DNA of 64,000 nt. It comes from Paraburkholderia phenazinium. Its GTDB lineage: Bacteria; Pseudomonadota; Gammaproteobacteria; Burkholderiales; Burkholderiaceae. The position numbers were made by a program, and so were the translations under genes. The stretch spans positions 1,922,001 to 1,986,000 of the forward strand of contig NZ_FSRU01000001.1 of the NCBI RefSeq assembly GCF_900142845.1, given 5' to 3'. Of this stretch, positions 45,228-54,536 are shown in pieces. The notes beneath the pieces were generated by a model, which saw only the letters and a program-made list of their open reading frames with translations, did no database searches and was not told where the DNA came from. Position 1 is the first letter of the stretch. Each line of letters starts with the position of its first letter.

Positions 45228-46171
45228 TTCAGGCAGTTCCCGCAAAAGTATCCCGATTGATTCATACGGGCCAGGTCATCGTCGATCTCGTCATGCAGAT
45301 CGAGGCGTTGCCTGCGCCTGGGGGCGACGTGCTCGCCGCCAACGCGTGTTTCGAAGCAGGCGGCGGCTTCAATGTGATCGCCGCGGCACGTCGCAGTCAC
45401 ATGCGTGTGGTGTATGCAGGCGGTCATGGCAGCGGGCGTTTCGGCGACGTGGCGCGTGCGGCGCTCGAGAAAGAAGGCGTGGAGATTGCCGGTCCGCAAG
45501 TGACGGGCGAGGACACGGGCCTATGTGTGGCGCTCGTCGACGCGCGGGCTGAACGTACCTTCGTCTCGCATATCGGTGCGGAAGGTGTACTTGAACGGAG
45601 TGTGCTGGACGGGCTGCAGGTGACGCAGGACGATATCGTCTATGTGAGCGGCTATAGCCTGATGCTCGCGGATAAGGCCACGGTGCTGCTCGCGTGGCTG
45701 GAGCAGTTACCTGCAGGGACGCGCGTTGCGTTCGATCCGGGTCCGCTCGTCGACGCCATTGACGCCATGCTGCTCGAGCGTGTGTTGTCCCGCGTATCGA
45801 TCTGGACAAGCAACCGCGTGGAAGCGTTGCGTTTCGCCAGGACGGACGACCTCGACGCGGCGTTCGACTCAATCGCCGCCCGCTTGCCAACCGATGCACT
45901 GACGGTGGTGCGCGATGGCGAGCGCGGGTGTGAGATACGCGTGACAGCGCAGCGCGATCATGTGCCGGGTTTCAGGGTGAACGCGGTCGACACCAACGGC
46001 GCCGGCGACGCCCACACCGGTGTATTCCTCGCCATGCTGGCGAGTGGCGCGGATGCGCACACAGCGGCTATGCGTGCGAACGCAGCGGCGGCGCTGGCCG
46101 TGACGCGCCATGGTCCGGCGACAGCTCCGGATGCCAACGAGATTGACGTCTTTCTGGACTCGCGTCGCTGA
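45224..46171 (+). CDS. PfkB-family sugar/nucleoside kinase
   Basis: 315 aa, ribokinase fold. Signature elements include PAPGGDVLAANACFEAGGGFNV near residue 30 and the catalytic motif NGAGDAHTGVFLAML near residue 262, where the Asp is the base. It would phosphorylate a sugar or nucleoside released by the hydrolase. Analogous to E. coli YegV. The start overlaps the permease stop. A short hairpin follows the gene. Confidence 0.92.
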   Translation: MIQAVPAKVSRLIHTGQVIVDLVMQIEALPAPGGDVLAANACFEAGGGFNVIAAARRSHMRVVYAGGHGSGRFGDVARAALEKEGVEIAGPQVTGEDTGLCVALVDARAERTFVSHIGAEGVLERSVLDGLQVTQDDIVYVSGYSLMLADKATVLLAWLEQLPAGTRVAFDPGPLVDAIDAMLLERVLSRVSIWTSNRVEALRFARTDDLDAAFDSIAARLPTDALTVVRDGERGCEIRVTAQRDHVPGFRVNAVDTNGAGDAHTGVFLAMLASGADAHTAAMRANAAAALAVTRHGPATAPDANEIDVFLDSRR

Positions 46172-46225
46172 TTCGTCCCTCCGCACACGCTTCCCACTCG
46201 CTCTGAACCCCGCGCCCTTGCCGAA

Positions 46226-46243
46226 CCCCAAATTGCCTTGGGG
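46226..46243 (+). terminator. small hairpin after the kinase gene
   Basis: CCCCAA, loop ATTGCC, TTGGGG: a 6-bp stem about 55 bp after the kinase stop, with no T-run. A weak terminator for the salvage operon. Confidence 0.45.
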
Positions 46244-46549
46244 ATGAGGCGGGGCGCGTCGTCATTGGTCAAATGATTCGGATAGGATAATCATTCAATT
46301 CGGATAATTATTAATAATTTCAACCTGATTAATGTTATCCAAAACGCACCATTATTTAACCGATGTCAAATCTTTATTTACCCCTTGTCAGGAGGGGTGA
46401 ATCCATTAAGATTCGCATTACAAAAAATTACTGGCTTCGGGGATAAGTGTCGATGGAGAGCGTGTATCTCACGTTATCCAGACCGTTTTGTTCGCCCAGC
46501 ACTACCGTGCTGGTCAGCAGGTGGCCGCTTGTTCTCACGAGGAGGCATT
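46244..46549. promoter_or_regulatory. AT-rich leader of the sedolisin gene
   Basis: This stretch is strikingly AT-rich in a high-GC window, most so from about 46265 to 46430. ATTCGGATA occurs at 46276-46284 and 46298-46306, 22 bp apart (two helical turns). A perfect 14-bp palindrome AATTATTAATAATT lies at 46306-46319. Such DNA is typical of promoters silenced by H-NS-like proteins or of horizontally acquired leaders. A GAGGAGG ribosome binding site precedes the start at 46550. Confidence 0.6.
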
Positions 46550-48565
46550 ATGCCAACACAGGCACCGTCTTGGGTCGCACGCTTTTCCGGCGCGACACGT
46601 CGTTTCTCGGTTTTATCGCTGATTGGTTTATCTTCCACCGGTTTGTTAACCTCGGCAGCGAATGCCCAGGCTAATTCGCAGGACTGGGTTTCTACCCGCA
46701 CACATGCATTTATTACCTCGCCACCCAATAATCCGGTAAATGGTGCATTGGTGACGCCGCAGGCGGCCACCAACGCCACCAGCGAGGTGCCCGCCAATAA
46801 ACCGGTACACGTCGTTATCACGCTTAAACTGCGCAACCAGCAGAATCTTGAGACGTTTATCCGGCAGGTCAATCAGCCGGGCAGCCCGAATTTCCGTCAA
46901 TATCTGACGCCCGACCAGATTCTCTCCACCTATGCGCCTACCGACGCCCAGGTGGCCGCGGTCCAGCAATATCTGACCCAGGCGGGTTTCACCAACGTCC
47001 AGGTGGCGAAGAACCGCATGCTGGTGACGGCCGACGGCACCGCAGCCACGACCCGGGCGGCGTTCAACACGAGCCTCGTGCAGTTCAACGACGCCGGCCG
47101 GCAGGTTTACGCCAACTCTGGCGACGCGCAGGTGCCCGCCGCCCTGAGCGAGGTCGTCGACGCGGTGCTGGGCTTGCAGAATGTCGTGACCGCGCACACC
47201 AACTATCACCTGGCTCAGCCGGGACAACCCGCGCAGTCTGCGCAAGCGGCGGCAAGCATTGCAGCGGACGCGAGCAAGAAGAGTGCGGCGAAGGCGATCC
47301 TGACCGGCCACAACCCGGTCGAGTTTTCCACGCTTTACGACGCCGGCAGCACGCCGACGGCTGCAAGCACCACGATCGGCATTATTTCCGAGGGCGACCT
47401 TTCGCAGACCTTATCAGATCTGCAGACCTTCACGAGCAACAACTCGCTCGGCACGGTGCAGACCAACGTCGTGCAAACCGGCCCGTCCGGCAGCGACTAT
47501 AGCGATACGTCGGGCACGGTGGAATGGAACCTCGACAGCCAGTCGATCGTCGGCGCCGCGGGTGGGGCCGTCAATCAGTTGATGTTCTACGATGCGCCCT
47601 CGATGAATCTGGGCGACATCACGGCGGCCTACAACCAGGCGGTCTCCGACAACGTCGCCAAGGTGATCAACGTCTCGCTCGGCGTGTGCGAGGCGAGTGC
47701 CCAGCAAGGCGGCTCGCAGTCGGCCGACGACGCAATCTTCAAGGTGGCGATGGCGCAGGGGCAGACCTTCTCGGTCTCGGCCGGCGACCATGGCGTGTAC
47801 GAGTGCGAGAACGGCGTGCCGCCGTCCAACCTCAGCAGCTATAGCGTCAGCGAACCGGCAACCTCGCCTTATGTCATCTCGGTAGGCGGGACCTCGCTCT
47901 ACACCAAGGGCAGCCAGTACGACCACGAAAGCGTCTGGAACTCGGGACTCGATAACACCGGCGCGCTGTGGGCGACGGGCGGCGGTATCAGCCAGTACGA
48001 GGCCGCGCCAAGCTGGCAATCCGCCGTCACCGGCAATCAGTCGCGCACCGTCCCGGATATCGGCTTCGATGCGGACAGCGCCAGCGGGGCCATCCTCGTC
48101 TACCAGGGACAAACGGTCGGCACGATCCCCGGTTATGGTCCGACCGATCCGAACGTCATCGGCGGCACGAGTCTCGCTGCACCGATTTTCTCCGGCATCT
48201 GGGCGCGCGTGCAGTCGGCCAATAACAACGGCCTGGCGTTTCCCGGCGCGACGATCTATAGCGACGTCCCCACCGATCCGAGCCTCGTCCACAGCGTCCT
48301 GACCGGCAACAACGGCATCACGCAAGGCGGCGTCACGTATGGCTACAGCGCCACGCAGGGCTTCGACTTCGACACCGGCTGGGGCAGTTTCAGCATCGCG
48401 CGGCTGAACAGCGACTTCGGTTCTACACCCTCTATCGCGTCGGGTAACGGCACCGCCGGCAGCAGCAGCGACAGCGGCGGGGGTTCGGCGAACCTCTTCA
48501 GCCTGCTTGCCAGCTTCTTCAACGGCCTGTGGTCGATGCTGTCCGGGTCAACCGCGACGGCCTGA
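46550..48565 (+). CDS. sedolisin-family (S53) serine-carboxyl protease, secreted
   Basis: 671 aa. A Tat/Sec-type signal (MPTQAPSWVARFSGATRRFS, hydrophobic to AANAQA) precedes a pro-kumamolisin activation domain (residues ~60-215: VVITLKLRNQQNLETFIRQV, QYLTPDQILSTYAPTDAQ). The catalytic Glu and Asp are in GTVEWNLDSQS (near 325-329), the oxyanion Asp in SVSAGDHG, and the Ser in IGGTSLAAPIF (near 541). DFDTGWGS near the C-terminus is the calcium site. A Ser/Gly-rich tail ends the protein. Such proteases work at acid pH outside the cell. The downstream S10 gene suggests they act together on protein substrates. Confidence 0.93.
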   Translation: MPTQAPSWVARFSGATRRFSVLSLIGLSSTGLLTSAANAQANSQDWVSTRTHAFITSPPNNPVNGALVTPQAATNATSEVPANKPVHVVITLKLRNQQNLETFIRQVNQPGSPNFRQYLTPDQILSTYAPTDAQVAAVQQYLTQAGFTNVQVAKNRMLVTADGTAATTRAAFNTSLVQFNDAGRQVYANSGDAQVPAALSEVVDAVLGLQNVVTAHTNYHLAQPGQPAQSAQAAASIAADASKKSAAKAILTGHNPVEFSTLYDAGSTPTAASTTIGIISEGDLSQTLSDLQTFTSNNSLGTVQTNVVQTGPSGSDYSDTSGTVEWNLDSQSIVGAAGGAVNQLMFYDAPSMNLGDITAAYNQAVSDNVAKVINVSLGVCEASAQQGGSQSADDAIFKVAMAQGQTFSVSAGDHGVYECENGVPPSNLSSYSVSEPATSPYVISVGGTSLYTKGSQYDHESVWNSGLDNTGALWATGGGISQYEAAPSWQSAVTGNQSRTVPDIGFDADSASGAILVYQGQTVGTIPGYGPTDPNVIGGTSLAAPIFSGIWARVQSANNNGLAFPGATIYSDVPTDPSLVHSVLTGNNGITQGGVTYGYSATQGFDFDTGWGSFSIARLNSDFGSTPSIASGNGTAGSSSDSGGGSANLFSLLASFFNGLWSMLSGSTATA

Positions 48566-48732
48566 TTCTGCGGCGCCCGTCCGGCTGCTTCGGCCGGACG
48601 GCAACACCGTCTCGTGGGTCCATCCCTCAAGGTCTAGCTGTGTCGACTCCCTGGTATCCACTGCTTTGCAGTGCTTACCAGGGGCGTCGTCGTATCGAAG
48701 TGTTGTTCCGCATCACCATAACCAGGATAAAA

Positions 48733-50508
48733 ATGAAAGAGATAACTCGTGGAGTGCCTGCCGCCTGGGCGGCTCAGGTCCGGCGCAGCGCGCAAGCGCC
48801 GCTGGCCGTTGCGATTCTTGCCCTTGCGGGTTGCGGCGGCAGCGTCAACAGTAATAGCAGCAGCGCGACGCCGACCCAGGCCGACCAGCAACTGACCGAC
48901 CCCATCGCTTATTCCGCAAAGGCCGGCGACAGCCTGAGCGCGGCGCAGGTGTCGGAGAAGGCGGCGGTGGTGCATCACCAATGGAGCAGCGGCGGCACGA
49001 CCGTCAACTACACGACGACCACCGGTCACCTGAGCGCGTCGGATCCGAACGGCAACCCGCAGGCGACGATGTCGTATGTCGCGTACACGGCGCCGTCCAC
49101 CAACGGCACGCCACGGCCTGTCACGTTCTTCTATAACGGCGGTCCGGGTTCGTCGTCGGTGTGGCTGCGGCTCGGTTCGTTTGCGCCGACCCGCGTCGCG
49201 ACGCCCGACCCGCAACTGACCAACTGGCCCAATTTCCCGCTGGTCGACAATCCGGAAAGCCTGATCGACACCACCGACATGGTGTTCATCGATCCCCCGG
49301 GCACGGGTCTCTCCGAAGCAATCCAGCCGAACACGAACCAGACCTTCTGGGGCGCGGATCCCGACGTGCGGGTGATGCGCGATTTCATCCAGCGCTATCT
49401 GACGGTGAACAATCGCAGCAGTTCGCCGATCTATCTATACGGCGAATCGTACGGCACGCCGCGCACCGACATGCTGGCGCTTTCGCTGGAGTCGGCCGGT
49501 GTGCATCTGACCGGCATCGTGCTGCAGTCGTCGATTCTGAATTACTTCGCGGACGTGGGCGAAACCAACGCGATCACCAACAACAACGCCGCCGACTATC
49601 CGACCGAGCTCAAGTACAGCACGGATTCGATGATCGGCTACTTCGTGAGCTTCGCACAGGTGGCCGCGTACTTCGATCAGGTCTCGCCGGCGCCGACCAA
49701 TCTGGGCGCGTACGCGCAGCAGATCCAGAACTTCGTGACCACGCAGTATGCGTCGCTGACCCAATACGGTCCCACGAATAACTTCGCCGGCACGCCGGTG
49801 CTGACGACGCCGCCCGTGTTCCCGAGCAACAACACGATTGCCTCGTGGTCGAGCCTCACGAGCCTGTCGCCGCAGGCGCTGAATGCGTATTTCGGCAATG
49901 CGTACTATGGGACCGCGCTGGTGCCGGGCTCGACCATTGGCCGCTACGATGGCCGCGTCTCGCTACCGAGCAGCGATCCGCGCCTGCAGGCGGATTCGGA
50001 TCCGTCGGACATCCTTATCTCGCAGCCGTTCACCACGGCGCTCGCTACGCAGATGCCGTCGTATCTCGGCTACAGCGCACCGAACGCGACGTTCCAGACG
50101 TTGAATAACGACATCATCGGCGCATGGGACTTCAGCCATGACGGGCAGGCCGTGCCGGATACGATCCCCGACCTGCTGGCGGCGCTCACGCTCAATCCGC
50201 AACTGAAGGTGCTCTCGGAGAACGGCTATCACGATCTCGCGACGCCGTATTTCATCACCGAAAACCAGTTGGCGCGACTGCAGACCGCGTCCGGCCTGAA
50301 CGCGAACCTGCAGGTGACGTTCTATCCCGGCGGCCACATGATCTATCTGGACAACACCGCCCGGCCGCAGATGAAAGCGGACCTGAAGTCGTATTTTGCG
50401 GGCTCGCCGATTCCGGCCGCGCTCTCGCTCGCCAACCTGCCAGCCGCATGGTCCGACGAAACGCCTGCGGGCACGCCGACACTTGCCGCGATGAAGGTCG
50501 CCCCTTAA
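48733..50508 (+). CDS. S10-family serine carboxypeptidase-like lipoprotein
   Basis: 591 aa. The N-terminus has a lipoprotein signal with lipobox LALAGC. FFYNGGPGSSSVWLRLG forms the oxyanion region; the nucleophile is in LYGESYGTPR (near residue 238); the His is in FYPGGHMIYLD (near 534); the Asp should lie between them. The family removes C-terminal residues at acid pH. The start at 48733 is chosen because it gives the signal; the ribosome binding site AGGATAAAA is acceptable. It lies 167 bp after the sedolisin gene. Confidence 0.92.
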   Translation: MKEITRGVPAAWAAQVRRSAQAPLAVAILALAGCGGSVNSNSSSATPTQADQQLTDPIAYSAKAGDSLSAAQVSEKAAVVHHQWSSGGTTVNYTTTTGHLSASDPNGNPQATMSYVAYTAPSTNGTPRPVTFFYNGGPGSSSVWLRLGSFAPTRVATPDPQLTNWPNFPLVDNPESLIDTTDMVFIDPPGTGLSEAIQPNTNQTFWGADPDVRVMRDFIQRYLTVNNRSSSPIYLYGESYGTPRTDMLALSLESAGVHLTGIVLQSSILNYFADVGETNAITNNNAADYPTELKYSTDSMIGYFVSFAQVAAYFDQVSPAPTNLGAYAQQIQNFVTTQYASLTQYGPTNNFAGTPVLTTPPVFPSNNTIASWSSLTSLSPQALNAYFGNAYYGTALVPGSTIGRYDGRVSLPSSDPRLQADSDPSDILISQPFTTALATQMPSYLGYSAPNATFQTLNNDIIGAWDFSHDGQAVPDTIPDLLAALTLNPQLKVLSENGYHDLATPYFITENQLARLQTASGLNANLQVTFYPGGHMIYLDNTARPQMKADLKSYFAGSPIPAALSLANLPAAWSDETPAGTPTLAAMKVAP

Positions 50509-50569
50509 ACACCTTGCGAGGCGGCGGCCGGCCATTGGCTGACGCCTCGCTCTTTTTGCGAGTCATGTC

Positions 50570-50956
50570 ATGCGTATTATTCCTGTCTTGCGGTACGTCG
50601 CTTCGGCGACGCTTCTGTGTGCGCTCGCCGTGAGCGCGCAGGCCGAGTCGGTACAGTCGGTGTCCTCGGCCGTGCCGGCGAACGGCGGAGGCGTCGACGG
50701 TCCGTTCTTTCCGCGCGCTCGCAGCGCACCGCCTGCGCCCACCACGGGCGCCGCGTTGCAGCAGCAGGCGCAACAGCGTCTTGCGACCAGCCTGGGTGCG
50801 GAGGGCGCATTGAGCAACGGCGCCGCGATCACGAAGAGCCAGGCGCAAACGGGCGGCCTCGGTTACGTGGCCGCGCATTTCGATCAGATCGACTCGGCGC
50901 GCAGCGGCACCGTGACCATGAAGGAGGTTCAGCAGTATCTGCAGCAGCAGAAGTAA
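50570..50956 (+). CDS. exported small protein with one EF-hand-like motif
   Basis: 128 aa. A Sec signal (MRIIPVLRYVASATLLCALAVSAQA) leads to a Pro/Ala/Gln-rich mature part. Near the C-terminus, DSARSGTVTMKE fits a calcium-binding EF-hand loop (D at 1, S at 5, G at 6, V at 8, E at 12) flanked by short helices. Proteins like this are common in Burkholderia. It follows the carboxypeptidase by about 60 bp and may share a transcript. It could support calcium binding for the neighbouring calcium-dependent sedolisin (inference). Confidence 0.75.
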   Translation: MRIIPVLRYVASATLLCALAVSAQAESVQSVSSAVPANGGGVDGPFFPRARSAPPAPTTGAALQQQAQQRLATSLGAEGALSNGAAITKSQAQTGGLGYVAAHFDQIDSARSGTVTMKEVQQYLQQQK

Positions 50957-51078
50957 GCGGTCTTAGCTTTGCGGTGGATTTGGATCGTTGTATAACTTGG
51001 TAACGGCGGGAGGCGAGCTCGTCGAGAATGAGAGTTCGCCTCCCATGCAACGTAACCTCCATCCCAGAGCCACCCAAG

Positions 51079-52098
51079 ATGACCCGCGACGCGCAAGCAG
51101 CCAATCCCATCCGCAGTGAAATCGATCTGGATTCGAGCGGCAAACACACTGGCTACCTGCGGCTGCCTCATTCGGTCCACCGCTCGGCGTATGGCTGGAT
51201 CCCGATTCCGATTGCGTCGGTCCGCAACGGCGACGGGCCGGTGGTGCTGATCATGGCCGGCAATCATGGGGACGAGTACGAGGGGCAGGTGATCGTCTCG
51301 CAACTGATCCGCGAGATCGAGCCGCACATGCTCAGCGGACAACTGATCCTGCTGCCGATGGCCAACTTCCCGGCCGCAGAGGCGGGCCTGCGCACCTCGC
51401 CGCTCGACGGCGGCAATCTGAACCGCACGTTCCCGGGCAATCCGGCCGGCACGCCGACCGAACTGATTGCCGATTACATCGAGCATACGCTGCTCGCCCG
51501 CGCGGACTATCTGGTCGACCTGCATTCGGGCGGCAGTTCGTTGCTGTATCACGGGGCCAACATGCTGGCGATCGAGCCGCGCGATGCCGAAGAGGACGCG
51601 CGGTTGCGCGCGCTGCTGGCTGCGTTCGGTTTGCCTAACGCGTTTCTGCATCCCGAGAATCCGGTTCATGCGGCGACCGCCGCGCGGCGCCAGGGCGCGA
51701 TCTCGATCCTCACCGAACTGGGCGGCGGCGGAGTGGTGCAGGCGAAACTGTTGCGCGAGGGGCGCCAGGGACTGCTGCATCTGCTGGGCTTCATTGGGCT
51801 GCTGCATGGCGCGCTCGTGCCGGACAGCGCTCCGGCTGCCACCCGCTTCATGCGCGTTTCAGGCTCGCGCCATTATGTCTACGCTTATGACCGCGGTTTA
51901 TACGAACCACTGGTGGAGCTGGGCGAGCAGGTCGTCGAAGGGCAGGCGGCTGCGCGTATCCATTTTCCCGAAACGCCTTTGCGCGAACCCGTCACGCTGC
52001 ATTTCACCGGCGCCGGGGAGGTCGTCTGCAAACGCGTGCCCGCATTGGTGCAGCGGGGCGATTGTCTCTATCATCTGGCCGAACCGGCGGGGCAATAG
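51079..52098 (+). CDS. succinylglutamate desuccinylase/aspartoacylase-family deacylase (DoeB-like)
   Basis: 339 aa, zinc-dependent M14-type amidohydrolase. Zinc ligands are visible in MAGNHGDEYEGQV (His, Glu) and VDLHSGGSS (His). GGNLNRTFPGNPAGTPTE is the substrate pocket motif. The arrangement resembles DoeB (N-acetyl-diaminobutyrate deacetylase of ectoine catabolism), but no ectoine genes are adjacent, so the substrate is open. The start could also be 51028. A bidirectional terminator follows. Confidence 0.88.
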   Translation: MTRDAQAANPIRSEIDLDSSGKHTGYLRLPHSVHRSAYGWIPIPIASVRNGDGPVVLIMAGNHGDEYEGQVIVSQLIREIEPHMLSGQLILLPMANFPAAEAGLRTSPLDGGNLNRTFPGNPAGTPTELIADYIEHTLLARADYLVDLHSGGSSLLYHGANMLAIEPRDAEEDARLRALLAAFGLPNAFLHPENPVHAATAARRQGAISILTELGGGGVVQAKLLREGRQGLLHLLGFIGLLHGALVPDSAPAATRFMRVSGSRHYVYAYDRGLYEPLVELGEQVVEGQAAARIHFPETPLREPVTLHFTGAGEVVCKRVPALVQRGDCLYHLAEPAGQ

Positions 52099-52129
52099 CG
52101 CGGCATTAAACTTCGCGATCCTTATAAAC

Positions 52130-52177
52130 AAAAAGGGGCGGGCGCTGTTGTGATAACAGCACCCGCCCCAGCTTTTT
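52130..52177. terminator. strong bidirectional Rho-independent terminator
   Basis: A run of A (52130-52134), then GGGGCGGG...GCTGTT, loop GTGAT, AACAGC...CCCGCCCC and a T-run (52173-52177). The stem is about 14 bp with a small internal mismatch. A-run and T-run on the two sides make it work for both the deacylase (+) and the metQ-like gene (-). Confidence 0.92.
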
Positions 52178-52217
52178 AACCCGCCGTGCGCTTACCGCTT
52201 ACACGTCCAGGCGAGAC

Positions 52218-53042
52218 TTAGTGGCTTGCCCCATCCCACGCCGGCAGCGTCGCGCCATGATAGACGCTGAGAATTTCAGCGGCCACGTTAGGCTGCTGAT
52301 AGCTCTGAACCAGCGCGTGGACCCACGGCGCGTTCGCATCCTTTGCATTGACGGCGAGGAAGTTGCGATACGGATTGCCGTTCACCTGCTCCTGCGCGAT
52401 ACGTTCTTGCGGAATCTTGATGCCGGCCTTGATGGCCCAGTCCGTGTTGATCACGGCGGCGTCCACATCGCCGATCGCACGGCCCACGATACCCGCGTCG
52501 AGTTCCTTGATATGGATGTGCTTCGGATTGTCCGCGATATCGCGCGCGGTCGGCAGCAGGCCGACGTCGGCACGCAGCGTGATCAGATGCTGGGCTTGCA
52601 GCAACAGCAGCGAGCGTCCTTCGTTACTCGGATCGTTCGGCACGGCGACCGTGGCGCCATCCGGCAGATCGGCCACTGACTTCACCTTGCGCGAATAGAG
52701 GCCAATCGGCTGCACATAGGTAAAGCCCACCGGCACGATCGTGTAGCCGCGCGCCTTGATCTGCGCGTCGAGATACGGCTTGTGCTGGAACGAATTGGCG
52801 TCGAGGTCGTGTTCCGAGAGCGCCTCATTGGGCTGCGTGTAGTCGGAGAACGTCGTGATCTTGATGGCGAGGCCCTGCTTGGCGGCGTTCGCGGCCACGA
52901 CGCGCCACACGTCCTCATCTTCGCCGGACATGATGCCGACGCGCAGGGTTTGCGGAGCCGCCAGCGCGAGTTGCGAGGTGGCGACGCCCAGACCGAACAC
53001 AACGGTGGCCAGCGCGGTTTTCAGCAGGTTTCTTTTATTCAT
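52218..53042 (-). CDS. metQ: MetQ/NlpA-family substrate-binding protein
   Basis: 274 aa. The start at 53042 gives a Sec signal (MNKRNLLKTALATVVFGLGV, ending ATSQLALAA) without a lipobox cysteine, unlike E. coli MetQ. The body matches the family: VGIMSGEDEDVWRVV, ITTFSDYTQPNEALSEHDLDANSFQH, VAVPNDPSNEGRSLLLLQ and AVINTDWAIKAG. It binds D/L-methionine or a related amino acid. The MetN and MetI genes are not adjacent, so it is an orphan in this window. Confidence 0.88.
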   Translation of the reverse strand: MNKRNLLKTALATVVFGLGVATSQLALAAPQTLRVGIMSGEDEDVWRVVAANAAKQGLAIKITTFSDYTQPNEALSEHDLDANSFQHKPYLDAQIKARGYTIVPVGFTYVQPIGLYSRKVKSVADLPDGATVAVPNDPSNEGRSLLLLQAQHLITLRADVGLLPTARDIADNPKHIHIKELDAGIVGRAIGDVDAAVINTDWAIKAGIKIPQERIAQEQVNGNPYRNFLAVNAKDANAPWVHALVQSYQQPNVAAEILSVYHGATLPAWDGASH

Positions 53043-53383
53043 GATGCACGGTAGCCGTGTAGTGGATGATGGCCGCATCCTATGTAATGAGGAAGGGGGC
53101 TGGCAAATACTTTTCCGTTGGTTGCTAAATCCGCTGAGGCATATATGGAAAGCGCCAACCCGCGCTATCCACAACCGGATATTTGCTTACCTCGAAAGAT
53201 CATTTCGATGCCTCAGGCATGACGCGTAAGATTTTCGACTCCATGGGAAACGGGAGCAGTGTGTCCGGGCAAACGAACGTTGCGCGGCGCGTGGCACCCG
53301 TTGTACCCAACCCGATGCTCACCAACTCACGACGTTGGCCCAACCTGAGGCTGACGCGACCCGTCAAACATGGACACGCTACG
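53043..53383. other. divergent intergenic region, metQ-like/SsuA-like
   Basis: About 340 bp with no credible gene; an in-frame upstream extension of the SsuA-like gene lacks a start signal. Both promoters must lie here. I found no clear CysB-type or sigma-54 site. Confidence 0.5.
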
Positions 53384-54340
53384 ATGAACCACTCGACACG
53401 CCGGGGCCGCCGGACCTTCCTTGCCGCCTTGGGCGCGACGCTGGCCGGCACCGCACTGCCGGCATGGGCCAAGTTCCAGCCCGATCAGTTCAGGATCGGC
53501 TACCAGAAGTCCGCCACCACGCTCTTGCTGTTGAAGGCACACGGCACGCTGGAAAAGCGGCTCGCGCCGCTAGGCATCAAGGTCTCGTGGAACGAATTTA
53601 CGGCCGGCCCGCAATTGCTGGAGGGCCTGAACGTCGGCGCGATCGATTTCGGCTATGTCGGCGAGGCGCCGCCCGTGTTCGCGCAGGCCGCAGGGGCGGA
53701 CTTCGTCTATACCGCGTATGAACTTCCGGCGCCTCGCGCGGAAGGCGTGGTCGTCGCGAAGAACTCGCCTATCAAGACGGTGGCGGATCTGAAGGGCAAG
53801 AAGGTGGCGTTCAACCGCGGCTCCGACGTGCACTGGTTCATCGTCGCGCTGTTGCGCAAGAACGGTCTCGACTTCGGCGATATCCAGCCGGTCTATCTGG
53901 CGCCTGCCGATGCGCGTGCCGCTCTCGAGCAAGGCGCAATCGACGCCTGGGCGATCTGGGATCCGTTCCTCGCCGCTGCGCAGGCGCAGAGCGGCGCGCG
54001 CCTGCTGGCCGATGCGCAAGGCGTCGCCAGTCACCACGAGTTCTTTCTGAGTCAGCGTGAGTTTGCGCAAAAGCGTCAGAACGTGGTCGCCATCGTCATG
54101 GAAGAGTTGAACAGGCAAGGGCAGTGGGTCAAGCAGAACACGGCTGCTGCGGCCGCGGAACTCGCGCCCCTTCAGGGGCTCGACGTGTCGATCATCCAGA
54201 CCAGTCTTGAGCATTACTCACACGTCTACAAGCCGATCGACGCCGAGGTGCTCGCCGAACAGCAGCGAATCGCGGATACGTTCTACGAACTGAAGCTGAT
54301 TCCGCGCAAGATCGTCACGAAGGACGCGACGCTCGCGTAA
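53384..54340 (+). CDS. ssuA: SsuA-like sulfonate-type ABC transporter substrate-binding protein
   Basis: 318 aa from the start at 53384. A twin-arginine signal (RRGRRTFLAALGATLAG, ending PAWA) leads to a mature domain very like that at 11193: FRIGYQKSATTLLLLKAHGTL, EFTAGPQLLEGLNVGAIDFG, LKGKKVAFNRGSDVHWFIV and DAWAIWDPFLA. It is followed by flavin oxygenases of the SfnB type, so its ligand is probably an alkanesulfonate, sulfone or similar organosulfur compound. No permease or ATPase gene is adjacent. Confidence 0.9.
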   Translation: MNHSTRRGRRTFLAALGATLAGTALPAWAKFQPDQFRIGYQKSATTLLLLKAHGTLEKRLAPLGIKVSWNEFTAGPQLLEGLNVGAIDFGYVGEAPPVFAQAAGADFVYTAYELPAPRAEGVVVAKNSPIKTVADLKGKKVAFNRGSDVHWFIVALLRKNGLDFGDIQPVYLAPADARAALEQGAIDAWAIWDPFLAAAQAQSGARLLADAQGVASHHEFFLSQREFAQKRQNVVAIVMEELNRQGQWVKQNTAAAAAELAPLQGLDVSIIQTSLEHYSHVYKPIDAEVLAEQQRIADTFYELKLIPRKIVTKDATLA

Positions 54341-54536
54341 GCGGCGGTGAAGACCGCGAGCGGCGATGTGAAGCCCAGGCAGTAAGCGCCGCACCGGGAA
54401 ATCGCAAATCCTCATAAGCAAGTTCCAATTCGATAGTAGGCGTGGCAAGCCTCTGCTGGTCCAATAGACGGTTCAACCTGTTCGCCACAAGCGTTACGCA
54501 GGCTGTGCGTTTCTCCGTCACAAGGGAGGGAGCGTT

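Noticed and set aside
53183..53383. 67-codon upstream extension of the second SsuA-like gene
   Set aside because: It would put a non-signal stretch before a clean twin-arginine signal peptide that begins at 53384.
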